Under the pieces are notes generated by a model, which saw only the letters and a program-made list of their open reading frames with translations, was not told the origin of the DNA and ran no database searches. Below, one piece after another: positions 1-7,250 of a stretch of DNA of 32,942 nucleotides. How positions within the stretch are numbered: the first letter of the stretch is position 1; every line of letters starts with the position of its first letter. The position numbers and the translations under genes were made by a program. Source of the DNA: Candidatus Corynebacterium avicola (lineage in GTDB: Bacteria > Actinomycetota > Actinomycetes > Mycobacteriales > Mycobacteriaceae); contig DXGC01000010.1 of assembly GCA_019114135.1 (NCBI GenBank), positions 1 to 32,942 of the forward strand, read 5' to 3'.

Positions 1-1
1 G

Positions 2-382
2 GCGTCCGCGGCGAAGACCTTGCTGGACACCATGGACACAGCGGACACAGCAGAGGGGCAGGACACACCGCTCACGGTGACGCTCACCGAGCGTGAGATC
101 TCCCTGCCCGCCGGTTTCTTCACCGATCTCGCCGACCATTCAGAGTCCGGGAAGATCGCCTCCGACATCCGCGCCATCTCGGCGAACCCGGCCGAGCTGC
201 TGGTACTGCACTCCCCGACCGACCAGACCGTCCCTGTCACCGAGGCCCAGCGGATCTTCGACGCCGCCGGGTGGCCGAAGTCGTTGATGAGCCTGCGAGA
301 CACCGACCACCTGCTGACCCGCCGCGGTTCCGCGGTGCGTGCCGGGGAGGCGATCGCCAGGTGGTTCGCCACGCTGGTCTGA
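2..382 (+). CDS. Alpha/beta hydrolase, C-terminal part (cut by window edge)
   Basis: The reading frame is open from the left edge, so the N-terminus and nucleophile lie outside the window. The visible 126 residues look like the end of a serine hydrolase of the alpha/beta fold. LLVLHSPTDQTVP carries the likely acid residue (Asp of SPTD) and DTDHLL the likely catalytic His, the normal order for the last two triad members. The segment before them (TVTLTEREISLPAGFFTDL) resembles the linker of hydrolases that are often fused to, or encoded beside, OsmC-type peroxidases; that comparison is from memory. The TTG at 20 is probably internal, because coding continues upstream of it. The substrate cannot be told. 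Confidence 0.7.
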   Translation, partial: ASAAKTLLDTMDTADTAEGQDTPLTVTLTEREISLPAGFFTDLADHSESGKIASDIRAISANPAELLVLHSPTDQTVPVTEAQRIFDAAGWPKSLMSLRDTDHLLTRRGSAVRAGEAIARWFATLV

Positions 383-387
383 CACGC

Positions 388-393
388 TAGGCT
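388..393 (+). promoter_or_regulatory. Candidate -10 element (TAGGCT) for rraA
   Basis: TAGGCT fits the actinobacterial TANNNT -10 pattern and ends 8 bases before the ATG at 402. No Shine-Dalgarno sequence lies between them. Transcription would begin at or next to the start codon, giving a leaderless or nearly leaderless mRNA. No convincing -35 was seen. Confidence 0.4.
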
Positions 394-401
394 GAGTGTC
401 C

Positions 402-902
402 ATGAGCGACATCACCTTCATCCCCACCGCAGACCTCGTCGACATCATCGGGCCGGACGTGCGCAGCTGCGACACCCAGTTCCGCAACCTGGGCGGCCAC
501 GTGGACTTCTGTGGCCCGATCACCACCGTCCGCTGTTTCCAGGACAACGGTCTGGTCAAGAAGATCCTGCAGGAGGACAACCCGGGCGGCGTCCTCGTCG
601 TCGACGGGGATGCCTCGGTCCACACCGCCCTGATGGGCGACATGATCGCCGAGTTCGGTGTGGAGCACGGCTGGGCCGGGGTGATCATCAACGGCGCGAT
701 CCGTGACTCCGCAGCCGTCGGTGACATGGAGTTCGGCTGCAAGGCCCTGGGCACCAACCCCCGCAAGTCCGCCAAGGACGGCGCTGGTGAGCGGGACGTG
801 ACCGTGAGCTTCGGCGGGGTGGACTTCGTGCCCGGTCACATCGCCTATGCGGACACTGACGGCGTGGTCGTCACCGAAACTCCGGTTTCACCTGCGGATT
901 AG
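402..902 (+). CDS. rraA: RraA family protein (RNase E regulator-like / HMG aldolase-like)
   Basis: The product is 166 aa, the usual length for RraA. The family includes inhibitors of RNase E and divalent-metal 4-hydroxy-4-methyl-2-oxoglutarate/oxaloacetate aldolases; older annotations wrongly call it MenG. The core is seen as VLVVDGD (res 65-71), MGDMIAEF (78-85) and [10 protein letters not shown] (93-102), where Arg101-Asp102 match the substrate and metal residues of the aldolase members. I chose the ATG at 402 over the in-frame GTG at 396 because the protein then begins [14 protein letters not shown], typical of the family, and because a -10 hexamer lies just upstream. The gene is followed by a tRNA. 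Whether it acts as an RNase E modulator or an aldolase cannot be decided here. Confidence 0.9.
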   Translation: MSDITFIPTADLVDIIGPDVRSCDTQFRNLGGHVDFCGPITTVRCFQDNGLVKKILQEDNPGGVLVVDGDASVHTALMGDMIAEFGVEHGWAGVIINGAIRDSAAVGDMEFGCKALGTNPRKSAKDGAGERDVTVSFGGVDFVPGHIAYADTDGVVVTETPVSPAD

Positions 903-957
903 CGCAGTCGAATACCCGTGTTGTAATCTGTCCGAGGTTCAGAAATGAATCCGGTGA

Positions 958-1031
958 CGGACTGTGGCGCAGTTTGGCAGCGCACTACACTGGGGGTGTA
1001 GGGGTCGCAGGTTCAAATCCTGTCAGTCCGA
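958..1031 (+). tRNA. tRNA-Pro (anticodon GGG)
   Basis: The cloverleaf folds by hand. The acceptor stem CGGACTG (958-964) pairs with CAGTCCG (1024-1030), and A1031 is the discriminator. The D stem is GCGC/GCGC (967-970 with 980-983). The anticodon stem CTACA/TGTAG (985-989 with 997-1001) closes the loop CTGGGGG, which puts GGG at positions 34-36. The T arm has stem GCAGG/CCTGT around TTCAAAT (1012-1018). The 3' CCA is not encoded. A TAATCT hexamer at 924-929 could be its -10. The gene lies between rraA and a strong terminator. Confidence 0.97.
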
Positions 1032-1037
1032 CAACGA

Positions 1038-1086
1038 GCCCGCCTCCGGGCGCCCGACAGGGCTTGCGGAGGCGGGCTTCTTGTTT
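1038..1086 (+). terminator. Rho-independent terminator after tRNA-Pro
   Basis: GCCCGCCTCCG (1038-1048) and CGGAGGCGGGC (1067-1077) form a perfect 11-bp stem around an 18-base loop, followed by TTCTTGTTT (1078-1086). It ends the tRNA transcript. Its place 15 bases from the stop codon of the oppositely oriented transglutaminase gene means it may also limit transcription from that side, although a T tract is visible on the plus side only. Confidence 0.85.
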
Positions 1087-1100
1087 GTCCCGGTTCTCCC

Positions 1101-1967
1101 CTACTTCAGCCGCGTCATCGTCACGGAGACGAACATCTCTGACGTCGCCTGCCCCGTGAACATCCCGCGGAGCGGCACCACGTCGGTGTACTCCCGACCC
1201 TGGGCGACCATCACGTGCAGTTCCCCGGGCACGGTGTCGTTCGTCGGGTCGAAGCTGTACCAGCCACCGTCGGGCCCGTCGTTGAACCACTGGACCCAGG
1301 CATGCGACTCCCCCGTCACCGCTTCGCCCACCGGGGCCTTGCGGTCAGGGAGCACGTAGCCGGACACGTAGCGGGCGGGGATCCCGACGTGGCGCAGCGC
1401 ACCGATCATCAGGTGGGAGAAGTCCTGGCAGACCCCCTTCCGGTTCGCCCACACCTCCTCCGCGCCGGCGGTCACGTCTGTGGCCCCGGACTCGTAGGTC
1501 ATCTCGTCGTGGATCAGCCGGCCGACGCGCAGCGCGACCTCGTCCACCGAACCGGGGGAATCAGCTCCCACCTCGGCGAGGATCCCGCTGACCCGGTCGG
1601 CCATGTCCTCCCCCGGGTGCACGAACGGTGTCATGACCAGGAACTCGTTCCACCGGTCGTGGAACCGTTCGACGTCGGTGACGGTCAGGCCGGTGCGCTC
1701 GGACGGCACCGGGTCCACGTCGAGAGTGGTCGTGACGGAGACCTTCAGCTCCTCGTGCGGCTCGTGCAGCTCGAATTCGGTCACCTGGGTGCCCCAGTAG
1801 TCGATGTAGGACGCCGACCACGGCCTGGGTGTGATGGTCACGGTGCGTTCGCGGATGAGTTGCTGCGGTGTGTACTGCGGACTCATGCGGATCTCGTTGA
1901 AGGAGTCGTTCACGTTGTCGGAGTAGGTGAATCCGGTGATGTGCTCGATCTTCAAGGTGCTTGTCAT
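1101..1967 (-). CDS. Transglutaminase-like cysteine peptidase, N-terminal beta domain plus core
   Basis: The product is 288 aa. Residues 1-90 form the bacterial transglutaminase N-terminal domain (KIEHITGFTYSDNV, RTVTITPRP). The papain-like core follows with a complete triad: Cys180 in RKGVCQDFSH, His222 in ESHAWVQW and Asp240 in YSFDPTND. Such proteins can cleave or form amide bonds. No signal peptide is seen, so it is probably cytoplasmic. It is the last gene of the ATP-grasp/alpha-E/transglutaminase operon, nine bases after the alpha-E gene, and corresponds to M. tuberculosis Rv2409c in the Rv2411c-Rv2409c cluster (from memory). The family's true substrate is unknown; an amide-bond step on a peptide or protein made by the ATP-grasp partner is an inference. 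The start is the ATG at 1965-1967. Confidence 0.9.
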   Translation of the reverse strand: MTSTLKIEHITGFTYSDNVNDSFNEIRMSPQYTPQQLIRERTVTITPRPWSASYIDYWGTQVTEFELHEPHEELKVSVTTTLDVDPVPSERTGLTVTDVERFHDRWNEFLVMTPFVHPGEDMADRVSGILAEVGADSPGSVDEVALRVGRLIHDEMTYESGATDVTAGAEEVWANRKGVCQDFSHLMIGALRHVGIPARYVSGYVLPDRKAPVGEAVTGESHAWVQWFNDGPDGGWYSFDPTNDTVPGELHVMVAQGREYTDVVPLRGMFTGQATSEMFVSVTMTRLK

Positions 1968-1976
1968 GGCGGTCGT

Positions 1977-2888
1977 CTACCTTTCGTGCCAGAGCGGCGA
2001 CAGCGCGCCTTCGAAGTACCGTCCGCTGAGGGCCTGGGTGGCCGCCGCGCCGGTTTCCTGGATCAGGTGGGTGAGCTGCCCGAGGTTCTCGAGTGACTCA
2101 TTCGGCCGCATGTACTCGATCCGGGCACTGAGCTGGCCGAGCAGTCGCTGGGAGTCGTCCTCGAAGCCGCTGCGCAGTGGTGTCGGGTCCAGGTCGCTCA
2201 GACAGGTCCGCACGTTGTCGAGGCAGAAGATCACCGACCTCGGGCACAGCCGGTCGCGCAGCAGGAAGTCGACGGCCGCGGTGAGGTTGTCCTCCCGACC
2301 ACGGGTCATCACGAAGGACTGCTGGGCACCACAGGCCTGCAGCAGCAGGTGGCGGTGGGCGGGCAGTGCCGGTGCGACGACCGTGGCGTGGATGATGCGC
2401 GCGGTCATGTCCATGCGCTCGATGTAGCGTCCCGCATTGAGGAAGTGCCAGGCCTGGTCACGGGGCATGGTGGCGTGCAGCGTGCCGATGATCGAGGAAC
2501 AGGAGTCGTGGACCTCACGGCAGGCCAGCGCCGGACGCATCAGCGACAGCCGTCCGGACGCGGCCATGCGGTAGGAGCGGTTGATCGCCTCCCAGGTGGG
2601 TGTGGCCAGGATCTCGCGGGCGCGGCGCGCACTGTCGCGGCAGTTGTTCAATGCATTGACCATCGACTGCGGCGAGTCCGGGTCGGTGCCGAGTCGGGAC
2701 CAGGCCTCGTCAGAGCCCTGGCCGTCCTCCGCCGGAGCGCCCATGGCGTGGCAGAGGTCGGCGCTGAACGTGGACGAGTCGGCGTCGGTGGTGTGCTCGG
2801 CGTACATCGTCAGGACGCGGGCCTGGTCGTCCGCGCGCTCGATGTACCTCCCGATCCAGAAGAGTGATTCCGCGATGCGGCTCAGCAT
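1977..2888 (-). CDS. Alpha-E domain protein
   Basis: The product is 303 aa and begins MLSRIAESLFWIGRYIERADDQAR, the diagnostic start of the all-helical alpha-E family (DUF403). The rest is predicted helical, with further family stretches such as YIERMDMTARI and NARYIERM-like segments around residues 150-165. The alpha-E family has no settled biochemical function and occurs almost always beside circularly permuted ATP-grasp and transglutaminase-like proteins, as here. The start codon overlaps the end of the ATP-grasp gene by 7 bases (ATGCTGA), so translation of the two is probably coupled and made in similar amounts. It is likely a cytoplasmic partner of the ATP-grasp enzyme; that is inference from context. 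Confidence 0.9.
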   Translation of the reverse strand: MLSRIAESLFWIGRYIERADDQARVLTMYAEHTTDADSSTFSADLCHAMGAPAEDGQGSDEAWSRLGTDPDSPQSMVNALNNCRDSARRAREILATPTWEAINRSYRMAASGRLSLMRPALACREVHDSCSSIIGTLHATMPRDQAWHFLNAGRYIERMDMTARIIHATVVAPALPAHRHLLLQACGAQQSFVMTRGREDNLTAAVDFLLRDRLCPRSVIFCLDNVRTCLSDLDPTPLRSGFEDDSQRLLGQLSARIEYMRPNESLENLGQLTHLIQETGAAATQALSGRYFEGALSPLWHER

Positions 2889-4507
2889 GACTCCACCTCC
2901 TGCTCTTTCGGTTGCCGTTGCTGCTGTTGCTGCTGTTGCTGCTGTTGCTGCTGCATCTTGTCTTCCTCGGGGTTGTCGTGCACCGAGTTCTCCAGTCGGT
3001 CGAGGACCTCGCTGTCAGGCACGGCATCCGGAACGATGTTGCCGGTCTCCGAGTCCGGGCCGGACGCCTCGGTCGACACCACCCAGGTGTCCTTCGAGCC
3101 GCCGCCCTGGGAGGAGTTCACGATCATCTGCCCCTCCTTCAGTGCGACGCGCGTCAGTCCGCCCGGGGCGACCCACATGTCCTCACCGTCGTTGATGATG
3201 AAGGGACGCAGGTCCACGTGCCGGGGCTGCATCCCCTTCTCCGTCATGGTGGGCACTGTCGACAGCTGGACCAGGGGCTGTGCGATCCAGCCGCGGGGGT
3301 CGGCGATGATCTTCTCGCGGGCCTCGTCCAGCTCCTTCTTGTCGCACATCGGACCCATCACGATTCCCTTGCCTCCGGAACCGTCGACCGGTTTGATCAC
3401 CAGCTCGTCCATCCGGTCGAGGACCTCCTCGCGGTGCTCGGGCTCCTCGAGACGCCAGGTGTCGACGTTCGGGAGCAGCGGTTCCTCGTCCAGGTAGTAC
3501 CGGATCATGTCGGGCACGAAAGAGTAGACGAGTTTGTCGTCGGCGATTCCGTTGCCCACGGAGTTGGCGATGGTGAGCGTCCCGTTCGCCTGGGCCGACA
3601 GCAGTCCGGCACAGCCGAGCAGGGAGTTGGGGCGGAACTTCACCGGGTCGAGGAAGTCGTCGTCGACGCGGCGGTAGATCACGTGGACCTGGTCCAGCCC
3701 GTCGGTGGTGCGCAGGTAGGCCACGCCCTGCCGGACGACCAGGTCACGCCCCTCGACCAGGGGGACGCCCATGGTCCGGGCGAGCATGGCGTGCTCGAAG
3801 TAGGCGGAGTTGTAGACACCCGGGGTGAGCACCACGATGTTCGGGTCGGCCACGCCGGGCGGAGCCGCCTTGGCCAGTGCCGCCCGCAGTCGTGCGGGGT
3901 AGTCGTCGACCCGGGCGATGTTGTGCCGTCCCACCGCCTCCGGCAGGGCGGCCACGGTCGCCTGCCGGTTCGTGAGCACGTAGGACACACCGGACGGGAT
4001 CCGGGCATTGTCCTCGAGGACACGGAGCTGGCCGTCCCCGTCACGGATCAGGTCGATGCCGGCGACGTGGATACGCACGCCGTTGTGCGGACGGTACCCG
4101 GCGACAGCACGGACGAAGTTGGCGGACGTGGTGACCACGGAGCGGGGCATGATGCGGTCGTTGAAGAGGTGTCCGTGTCCGTAGACGTCGTCCAAGAAGG
4201 CCTCGAGTGCCCTGACCCGTTGTTTGAGCCCTTTCTCGGTCTTCTCGAACTCGGTCTGTGCGATGAGCCTGGGGACGATGTCGAGGGGGAAAGGTTCCTC
4301 CCGCCCGGCGAAGTCGAAGGTGACTCCGGTGTCGAGATACCGCGAACTCAGGTAATTGACCCGGGACTCGAGTTCTTCACCGCTGAATTTGTCGAAGACC
4401 CCGGCCAGTCGCCGGTAGAGGGGCCGGGTTCCCTCACTGGACATGGATTCGTCAAAGACCCCGTCAGTGACGGAATATCCGTAAGGTTCCGTGTTGGCAG
4501 CTGTCAT
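2882..4507 (-). CDS. Circularly permuted ATP-grasp protein with C-terminal polyglutamine tract
   Basis: The product is 541 aa from the ATG at 4505-4507. A longer frame to 4597 exists, but its first 30 residues are not family-like, while MTAANTEPYG fits and a -10 hexamer sits 6 bases upstream. It belongs to the circularly permuted ATP-grasp type 2 family (former DUF404/DUF407): LEDNARIPSGVSYVL (res 164-178), IKPVDGSGGKGIVMGP (371-386, nucleotide-binding loop) and RHVDLRPFIINDG (429-441). ATP-grasp enzymes join a carboxylate to an amine through an acyl phosphate, so a peptide ligase activity is expected, but no substrate is known. After the fold ends (about res 500) comes an acidic tail and then 12 consecutive Gln (519-530), Arg, Gln and a short charged end. 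It is first in a three-gene operon and matches Rv2411c (from memory). Confidence 0.9.
   Translation of the reverse strand: MTAANTEPYGYSVTDGVFDESMSSEGTRPLYRRLAGVFDKFSGEELESRVNYLSSRYLDTGVTFDFAGREEPFPLDIVPRLIAQTEFEKTEKGLKQRVRALEAFLDDVYGHGHLFNDRIMPRSVVTTSANFVRAVAGYRPHNGVRIHVAGIDLIRDGDGQLRVLEDNARIPSGVSYVLTNRQATVAALPEAVGRHNIARVDDYPARLRAALAKAAPPGVADPNIVVLTPGVYNSAYFEHAMLARTMGVPLVEGRDLVVRQGVAYLRTTDGLDQVHVIYRRVDDDFLDPVKFRPNSLLGCAGLLSAQANGTLTIANSVGNGIADDKLVYSFVPDMIRYYLDEEPLLPNVDTWRLEEPEHREEVLDRMDELVIKPVDGSGGKGIVMGPMCDKKELDEAREKIIADPRGWIAQPLVQLSTVPTMTEKGMQPRHVDLRPFIINDGEDMWVAPGGLTRVALKEGQMIVNSSQGGGSKDTWVVSTEASGPDSETGNIVPDAVPDSEVLDRLENSVHDNPEEDKMQQQQQQQQQQQQRQPKEQEVESC
2917..2952 (-). repeat. Four perfect 9-bp tandem repeats encoding polyglutamine
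   Basis: The plus-strand unit GTTGCTGCT occurs four times without a mismatch, preceded by a degraded GTTGCC at 2911-2916. On the coding strand it reads as CAG CAG CAA codons, giving 12 Gln near the C-terminus of the ATP-grasp protein. Copy-number change by slippage would keep the frame and only alter tract length. Confidence 0.95.
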
Positions 4508-4513
4508 GGCCTG

Positions 4514-4519
4514 AGCGTA
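4514..4519 (-). promoter_or_regulatory. Candidate -10 element (TACGCT) for the ATP-grasp operon
   Basis: On the minus strand TACGCT is followed by six bases and then the ATG at 4507. This is the spacing expected if the A of the start codon is the first transcribed base, so the operon mRNA may be leaderless. No Shine-Dalgarno sequence is seen before this ATG. Confidence 0.4.
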
Positions 4520-4543
4520 ACCCCATGGGGCATTTGTTGCACC

Positions 4544-4573
4544 TTGAAAAATTCTTACGCCTGAAACATAGAT
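4544..4573 (+). promoter_or_regulatory. Candidate promoter for the DUF4442 gene
   Basis: TTGAAA (4544-4549) is a good -35. CATAGA at 4567-4572 lies 17 bases downstream and is a weak -10; ATAGAT, shifted by one base, would give 18. Transcription would begin near 4579, leaving a leader of about 48 bases that contains the Shine-Dalgarno region of the gene at 4627. Confidence 0.3.
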
Positions 4574-4626
4574 GTGGTATCGCCGTCGCCCTGACACCCC
4601 GACTCCCCGGAAAGAGAGACCTCCCC

Positions 4627-5079
4627 GTGGCTTTCACTCCCCGCCAACTCAAGAAGTACATGTTCCTCTGGCCCCCGTACCTCGGTTCCGGAGTCAAGAT
4701 CCGCGAGTTCGCCGACGACGGCTCCCGTGTCGTGGTCACCCACCGGCCGAACAAACTCACCCAGAACGCGGTCGGCACGGCCTTCGGCGGCACCATCATG
4801 TCGATGACGGACCCCTTCTTCATGCTTGCCTCGATGGCCCGGCTCGGTAAGGAGTACAAGGTCTGGGACATTCGTGCCGAGGTCGATTTCGTGAAACCGG
4901 GACAGGGCACGATCACCGCCGACATGCGCATCGACGATGACACCTACGCATTGATCAAGGAGAAGACGGAGGACGGGCAGAAGTACCTGCACTGGTTCGA
5001 GGTCGACGTGACCGACGAATCCGGGGAGACCGTCGCCCGGGTGCGACGCCAGGTGTACTACAGGCGCAAGCAGAAGTAG
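4627..5079 (+). CDS. DUF4442 hotdog-fold thioesterase-like protein
   Basis: The product is 150 aa from a GTG preceded by AAAGAGAG (4611-4617). An ATG at 4525 in the same frame gives an extension that does not look conserved. The pattern FLWPPYLGSGVKI, NKLTQNAVGTAFGGTIMSMTDPFFML and VWDIRAEVDFVKPG is that of DUF4442/PaaI-type hotdog proteins, in which the NAVGTAFGG helix lines the acyl-CoA pocket. It is likely a soluble acyl-CoA thioesterase-like protein; the acyl substrate is unknown. Its last 22 bases overlap the 3' end of the convergent bioD gene (5058-5079), leaving no space for a terminator between them. Confidence 0.75.
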   Translation: MAFTPRQLKKYMFLWPPYLGSGVKIREFADDGSRVVVTHRPNKLTQNAVGTAFGGTIMSMTDPFFMLASMARLGKEYKVWDIRAEVDFVKPGQGTITADMRIDDDTYALIKEKTEDGQKYLHWFEVDVTDESGETVARVRRQVYYRRKQK

Positions 5080-5750
5080 TCGGCGAGGACCTCCCCCACC
5101 GCATCACGCGCCACGGTCCGGAACCTCTCCGGGGCGAGGCTCCCGGCGCCCGCCGGCAAGGCACCCAACAGCGGCACCCCGGTGACCTCGGGCAGTTCAG
5201 CGAGGTTGAGTTCGGTGGCCAGGTCCGCATCCTCCGGCAGACTCCCTCCGACAAGTCCGAGAACCTGGATCCCCTGGTCGAGGGCACACCGCACCGTCAG
5301 CTCAGCGGCATTGAGCGACCCGAGTCCGAGGGTGGTGACGACGACCACCGGAGCGTCGAGCTTCACCGCAAGATCGAGCAGTGTCCAGTTCTCCCCCATC
5401 CGCACCAGGATTCCGCCGGCCCCCTCCACCAGCAGGACGCGGTCCGGGTCTGTGGCGTGCAGCTCACGGAACCTGGACGCCACGTCCTCCAGCCGTGCGG
5501 CAGGCGCCCCGGCACGGCGTGCGGCGATGTCAGGGGCCAGAGGGTCGGGGTAACGGTGGAACTCGTGGAGGTCGGTGAGGCCGGTGAGCCTCGTGACCGT
5601 GGCAAGGTCACCGTAACCGTCCGGTTCACCGGTCTGCACCGGTTTCACCACCGCCACCCGGTGGCCGTCGTCCTGCAGGACGCTTGCCAGCGCAGCGGTG
5701 GCGACGGTCTTGCCGACGTCCGTTCCGGTACCGGTGACCAGGATAATCAT
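5058..5750 (-). CDS. bioD: Dethiobiotin synthetase
   Basis: The product is 230 aa. BioD closes the ureido ring of dethiobiotin from 7,8-diaminononanoate, CO2 and ATP in the cytoplasm. The P-loop is TGTGTDVGKT (res 6-15), KPVQTG (about 36-41) is the second conserved strand, and LLVEGAGGILV with VVVTTLGLGSLNAAEL complete the fold. The ATG overlaps the bioA stop codon in ATGA (5747-5750), behind a GGGGAGGAG Shine-Dalgarno, so the pair is coupled. bioB is not in the window. Many corynebacteria lack part of the pathway and use precursors, so possession of bioA and bioD does not prove full biotin synthesis. Confidence 0.95.
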   Translation of the reverse strand: MIILVTGTGTDVGKTVATAALASVLQDDGHRVAVVKPVQTGEPDGYGDLATVTRLTGLTDLHEFHRYPDPLAPDIAARRAGAPAARLEDVASRFRELHATDPDRVLLVEGAGGILVRMGENWTLLDLAVKLDAPVVVVTTLGLGSLNAAELTVRCALDQGIQVLGLVGGSLPEDADLATELNLAELPEVTGVPLLGALPAGAGSLAPERFRTVARDAVGEVLADYFCLRL

Positions 5751-7126
5751 CGGTTCTCCTCCCCTGCTGCGGTTCCGGATGTCACTGCCGATACAGCGGC
5801 CCGGACCCCGTCGCAGATCTGATGGACGTCCTCGGTGGTGCTGATGAACGGTGGCATGACGTAGATGAGGCGTCCGAAGGGACGCAGCCAGACGCCCTCA
5901 CCTGCCGCCGCCTCCTGTGCGGCGGTGACCGCCTCATCGTCAAGGGCGTGCGACAGTTCGACGACCCCGATGGCACCGAGGACGCGGACGTCGACCACCC
6001 CGGGGTTGTCCGCGAGACCGTCGCGTCCTCCCAGGCCCTCGCGGAGCTCCGTCTCGATCCGGGGCACGGTGGTTCGCCAGTAGCCGGACGCCACCAACTC
6101 GAGCGATGCACAGGCCACCGCACAGGCCAAGGGGTTGGCCATGAACGTGGGCCCGTGCATCAGCGCCCCACCTCCGGCCGGGGAACTCACCGCCTCAGCC
6201 ACCTCGTCGCTGGCGAGGGTCGCGGCGAGAGACATGACCCCGCCGGTCAGCGCCTTGCCCACGCACAGGATGTCCGGGGCGGTCCCCGCAGCGGCGGTGG
6301 CGAACAGGTCACCGGTGCGTCCGAAGGCGGTGGCGATCTCGTCGGCGATCAGCAGAAGCCCGTGCCAGTCGCACAACTCCCGGAGTCCGGCGAGCAGCGC
6401 CGGATCGTGGAAGCGCATTCCGCCGGCGCCCTGGACGACCGGTTCGACGATCACCGCGGCGACGGTCTCGTCGATGCACCCTTCGAAGGCCTCCAGGTAG
6501 GCCTCGATCTCGTCCCGGCTGCTGCCACGCACCGGCGGGGCGGGTGCGAACACCTGACTGGCCAGGGTCCCGGACCACAGGGCGTGCATGCCGCCGTCCG
6601 GATCGCAGACCGACATCGCCCCGAAGGTGTCGCCGTGGTAACCGGAACGCCAGGTCAGCAACCTGGAGCGTTCCGGATGCCCGGCGCCCCGCTGGGCCTG
6701 CAGCGCCATCTTCACGGCGACCTCGACGGCGACCGAGCCGGAGTCACTGTAGAACACTCCGCCGAAGGGGTCGGACGTACCGGAACCGGTACGGCGGCTT
6801 CCCGCGTACGCTTCCCGGGTCAGGTCGAGCAACCGGTCGGTCAGTTCCTCGGCCGGGCCGTGGGTCAGTCCGCCGAACATCACGTGCGGCAGGGTGTCGA
6901 GCTGGTGGTGGGCCGCCGCAACCAGGTCCGGGTCCCGGTGCCCGTGGGCGGCGGCCCACCAGGAACTCATGGCGTCGATGAGTGTCCGTCCGTCGTCCAG
7001 GGTGAGGGTGACCCCTTCCGTGGAGACGACGTGCAGGTTCTCCCGGGCACCGGGGATGGCGGAGTACGGGTGCCAGACGTGCCGGGAATCCGTGGTGGCG
7101 GTGGTGACGGTGGACATGGGATCCAT
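5747..7126 (-). CDS. bioA: Adenosylmethionine-8-amino-7-oxononanoate aminotransferase
   Basis: The product is 459 aa from the ATG at 7126; a second ATG at 7117 is possible. BioA is a class III, PLP-dependent aminotransferase that uses S-adenosylmethionine as amino donor to turn KAPA into DAPA. Signature parts are HVWHPYSAI (res 16-24), MSSWWAAAHGH (53-63), YHGDTFGAMS (163-172), LIADEIATAFGRTG (259-272) with Asp262 for the PLP nitrogen, and CVGKALTGG with Lys291 as the Schiff-base lysine. It heads the bioA-bioD operon. A palindromic operator begins 10 bases upstream of the start and overlaps the likely -10, so biotin-responsive repression is expected. Confidence 0.95.
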   Translation of the reverse strand: MDPMSTVTTATTDSRHVWHPYSAIPGARENLHVVSTEGVTLTLDDGRTLIDAMSSWWAAAHGHRDPDLVAAAHHQLDTLPHVMFGGLTHGPAEELTDRLLDLTREAYAGSRRTGSGTSDPFGGVFYSDSGSVAVEVAVKMALQAQRGAGHPERSRLLTWRSGYHGDTFGAMSVCDPDGGMHALWSGTLASQVFAPAPPVRGSSRDEIEAYLEAFEGCIDETVAAVIVEPVVQGAGGMRFHDPALLAGLRELCDWHGLLLIADEIATAFGRTGDLFATAAAGTAPDILCVGKALTGGVMSLAATLASDEVAEAVSSPAGGGALMHGPTFMANPLACAVACASLELVASGYWRTTVPRIETELREGLGGRDGLADNPGVVDVRVLGAIGVVELSHALDDEAVTAAQEAAAGEGVWLRPFGRLIYVMPPFISTTEDVHQICDGVRAAVSAVTSGTAAGEENR

Positions 7127-7136
7127 GGTCTCCCAA

Positions 7137-7155
7137 ACTTAAACAGTGTTCAAGT
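7137..7155 (-). promoter_or_regulatory. Palindromic operator in front of bioA (BioQ-like), overlapping the -10
   Basis: ACTTAAAC-AGT-GTTCAAGT is an inverted repeat with 8-bp arms and one mismatch. Read on the minus strand it contains TGAAC-N3-GTT, the core of the BioQ (TetR-family) site reported for biotin genes in Corynebacterium and Mycobacterium (TGAAC-N3-GTTAC, from memory). TAAGTT on the minus strand (7141-7136) is a good -10 for bioA and shares bases with the operator, so a bound repressor would block RNA polymerase. The regulator itself is not in the window. Confidence 0.7.
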
Positions 7156-7250
7156 CAGTGGACCACCGGCGCTCCGACCGGCTCTGCGGTGAATTTCGGT
7201 AACTTCGGTAGCAACACTTGTTCTCCACACGTGACCACCAGGAGGTCCCC

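Noticed and set aside
964..1359. A plus-strand frame over the tRNA and terminator
   Set aside because: Its start lies inside the tRNA-Pro gene and it runs antisense into the transglutaminase gene.
2912..4564. A 550-residue plus-strand frame starting with polyleucine
   Set aside because: It is the shadow of the ATP-grasp gene; the polyleucine is the reverse strand of the polyQ repeat.
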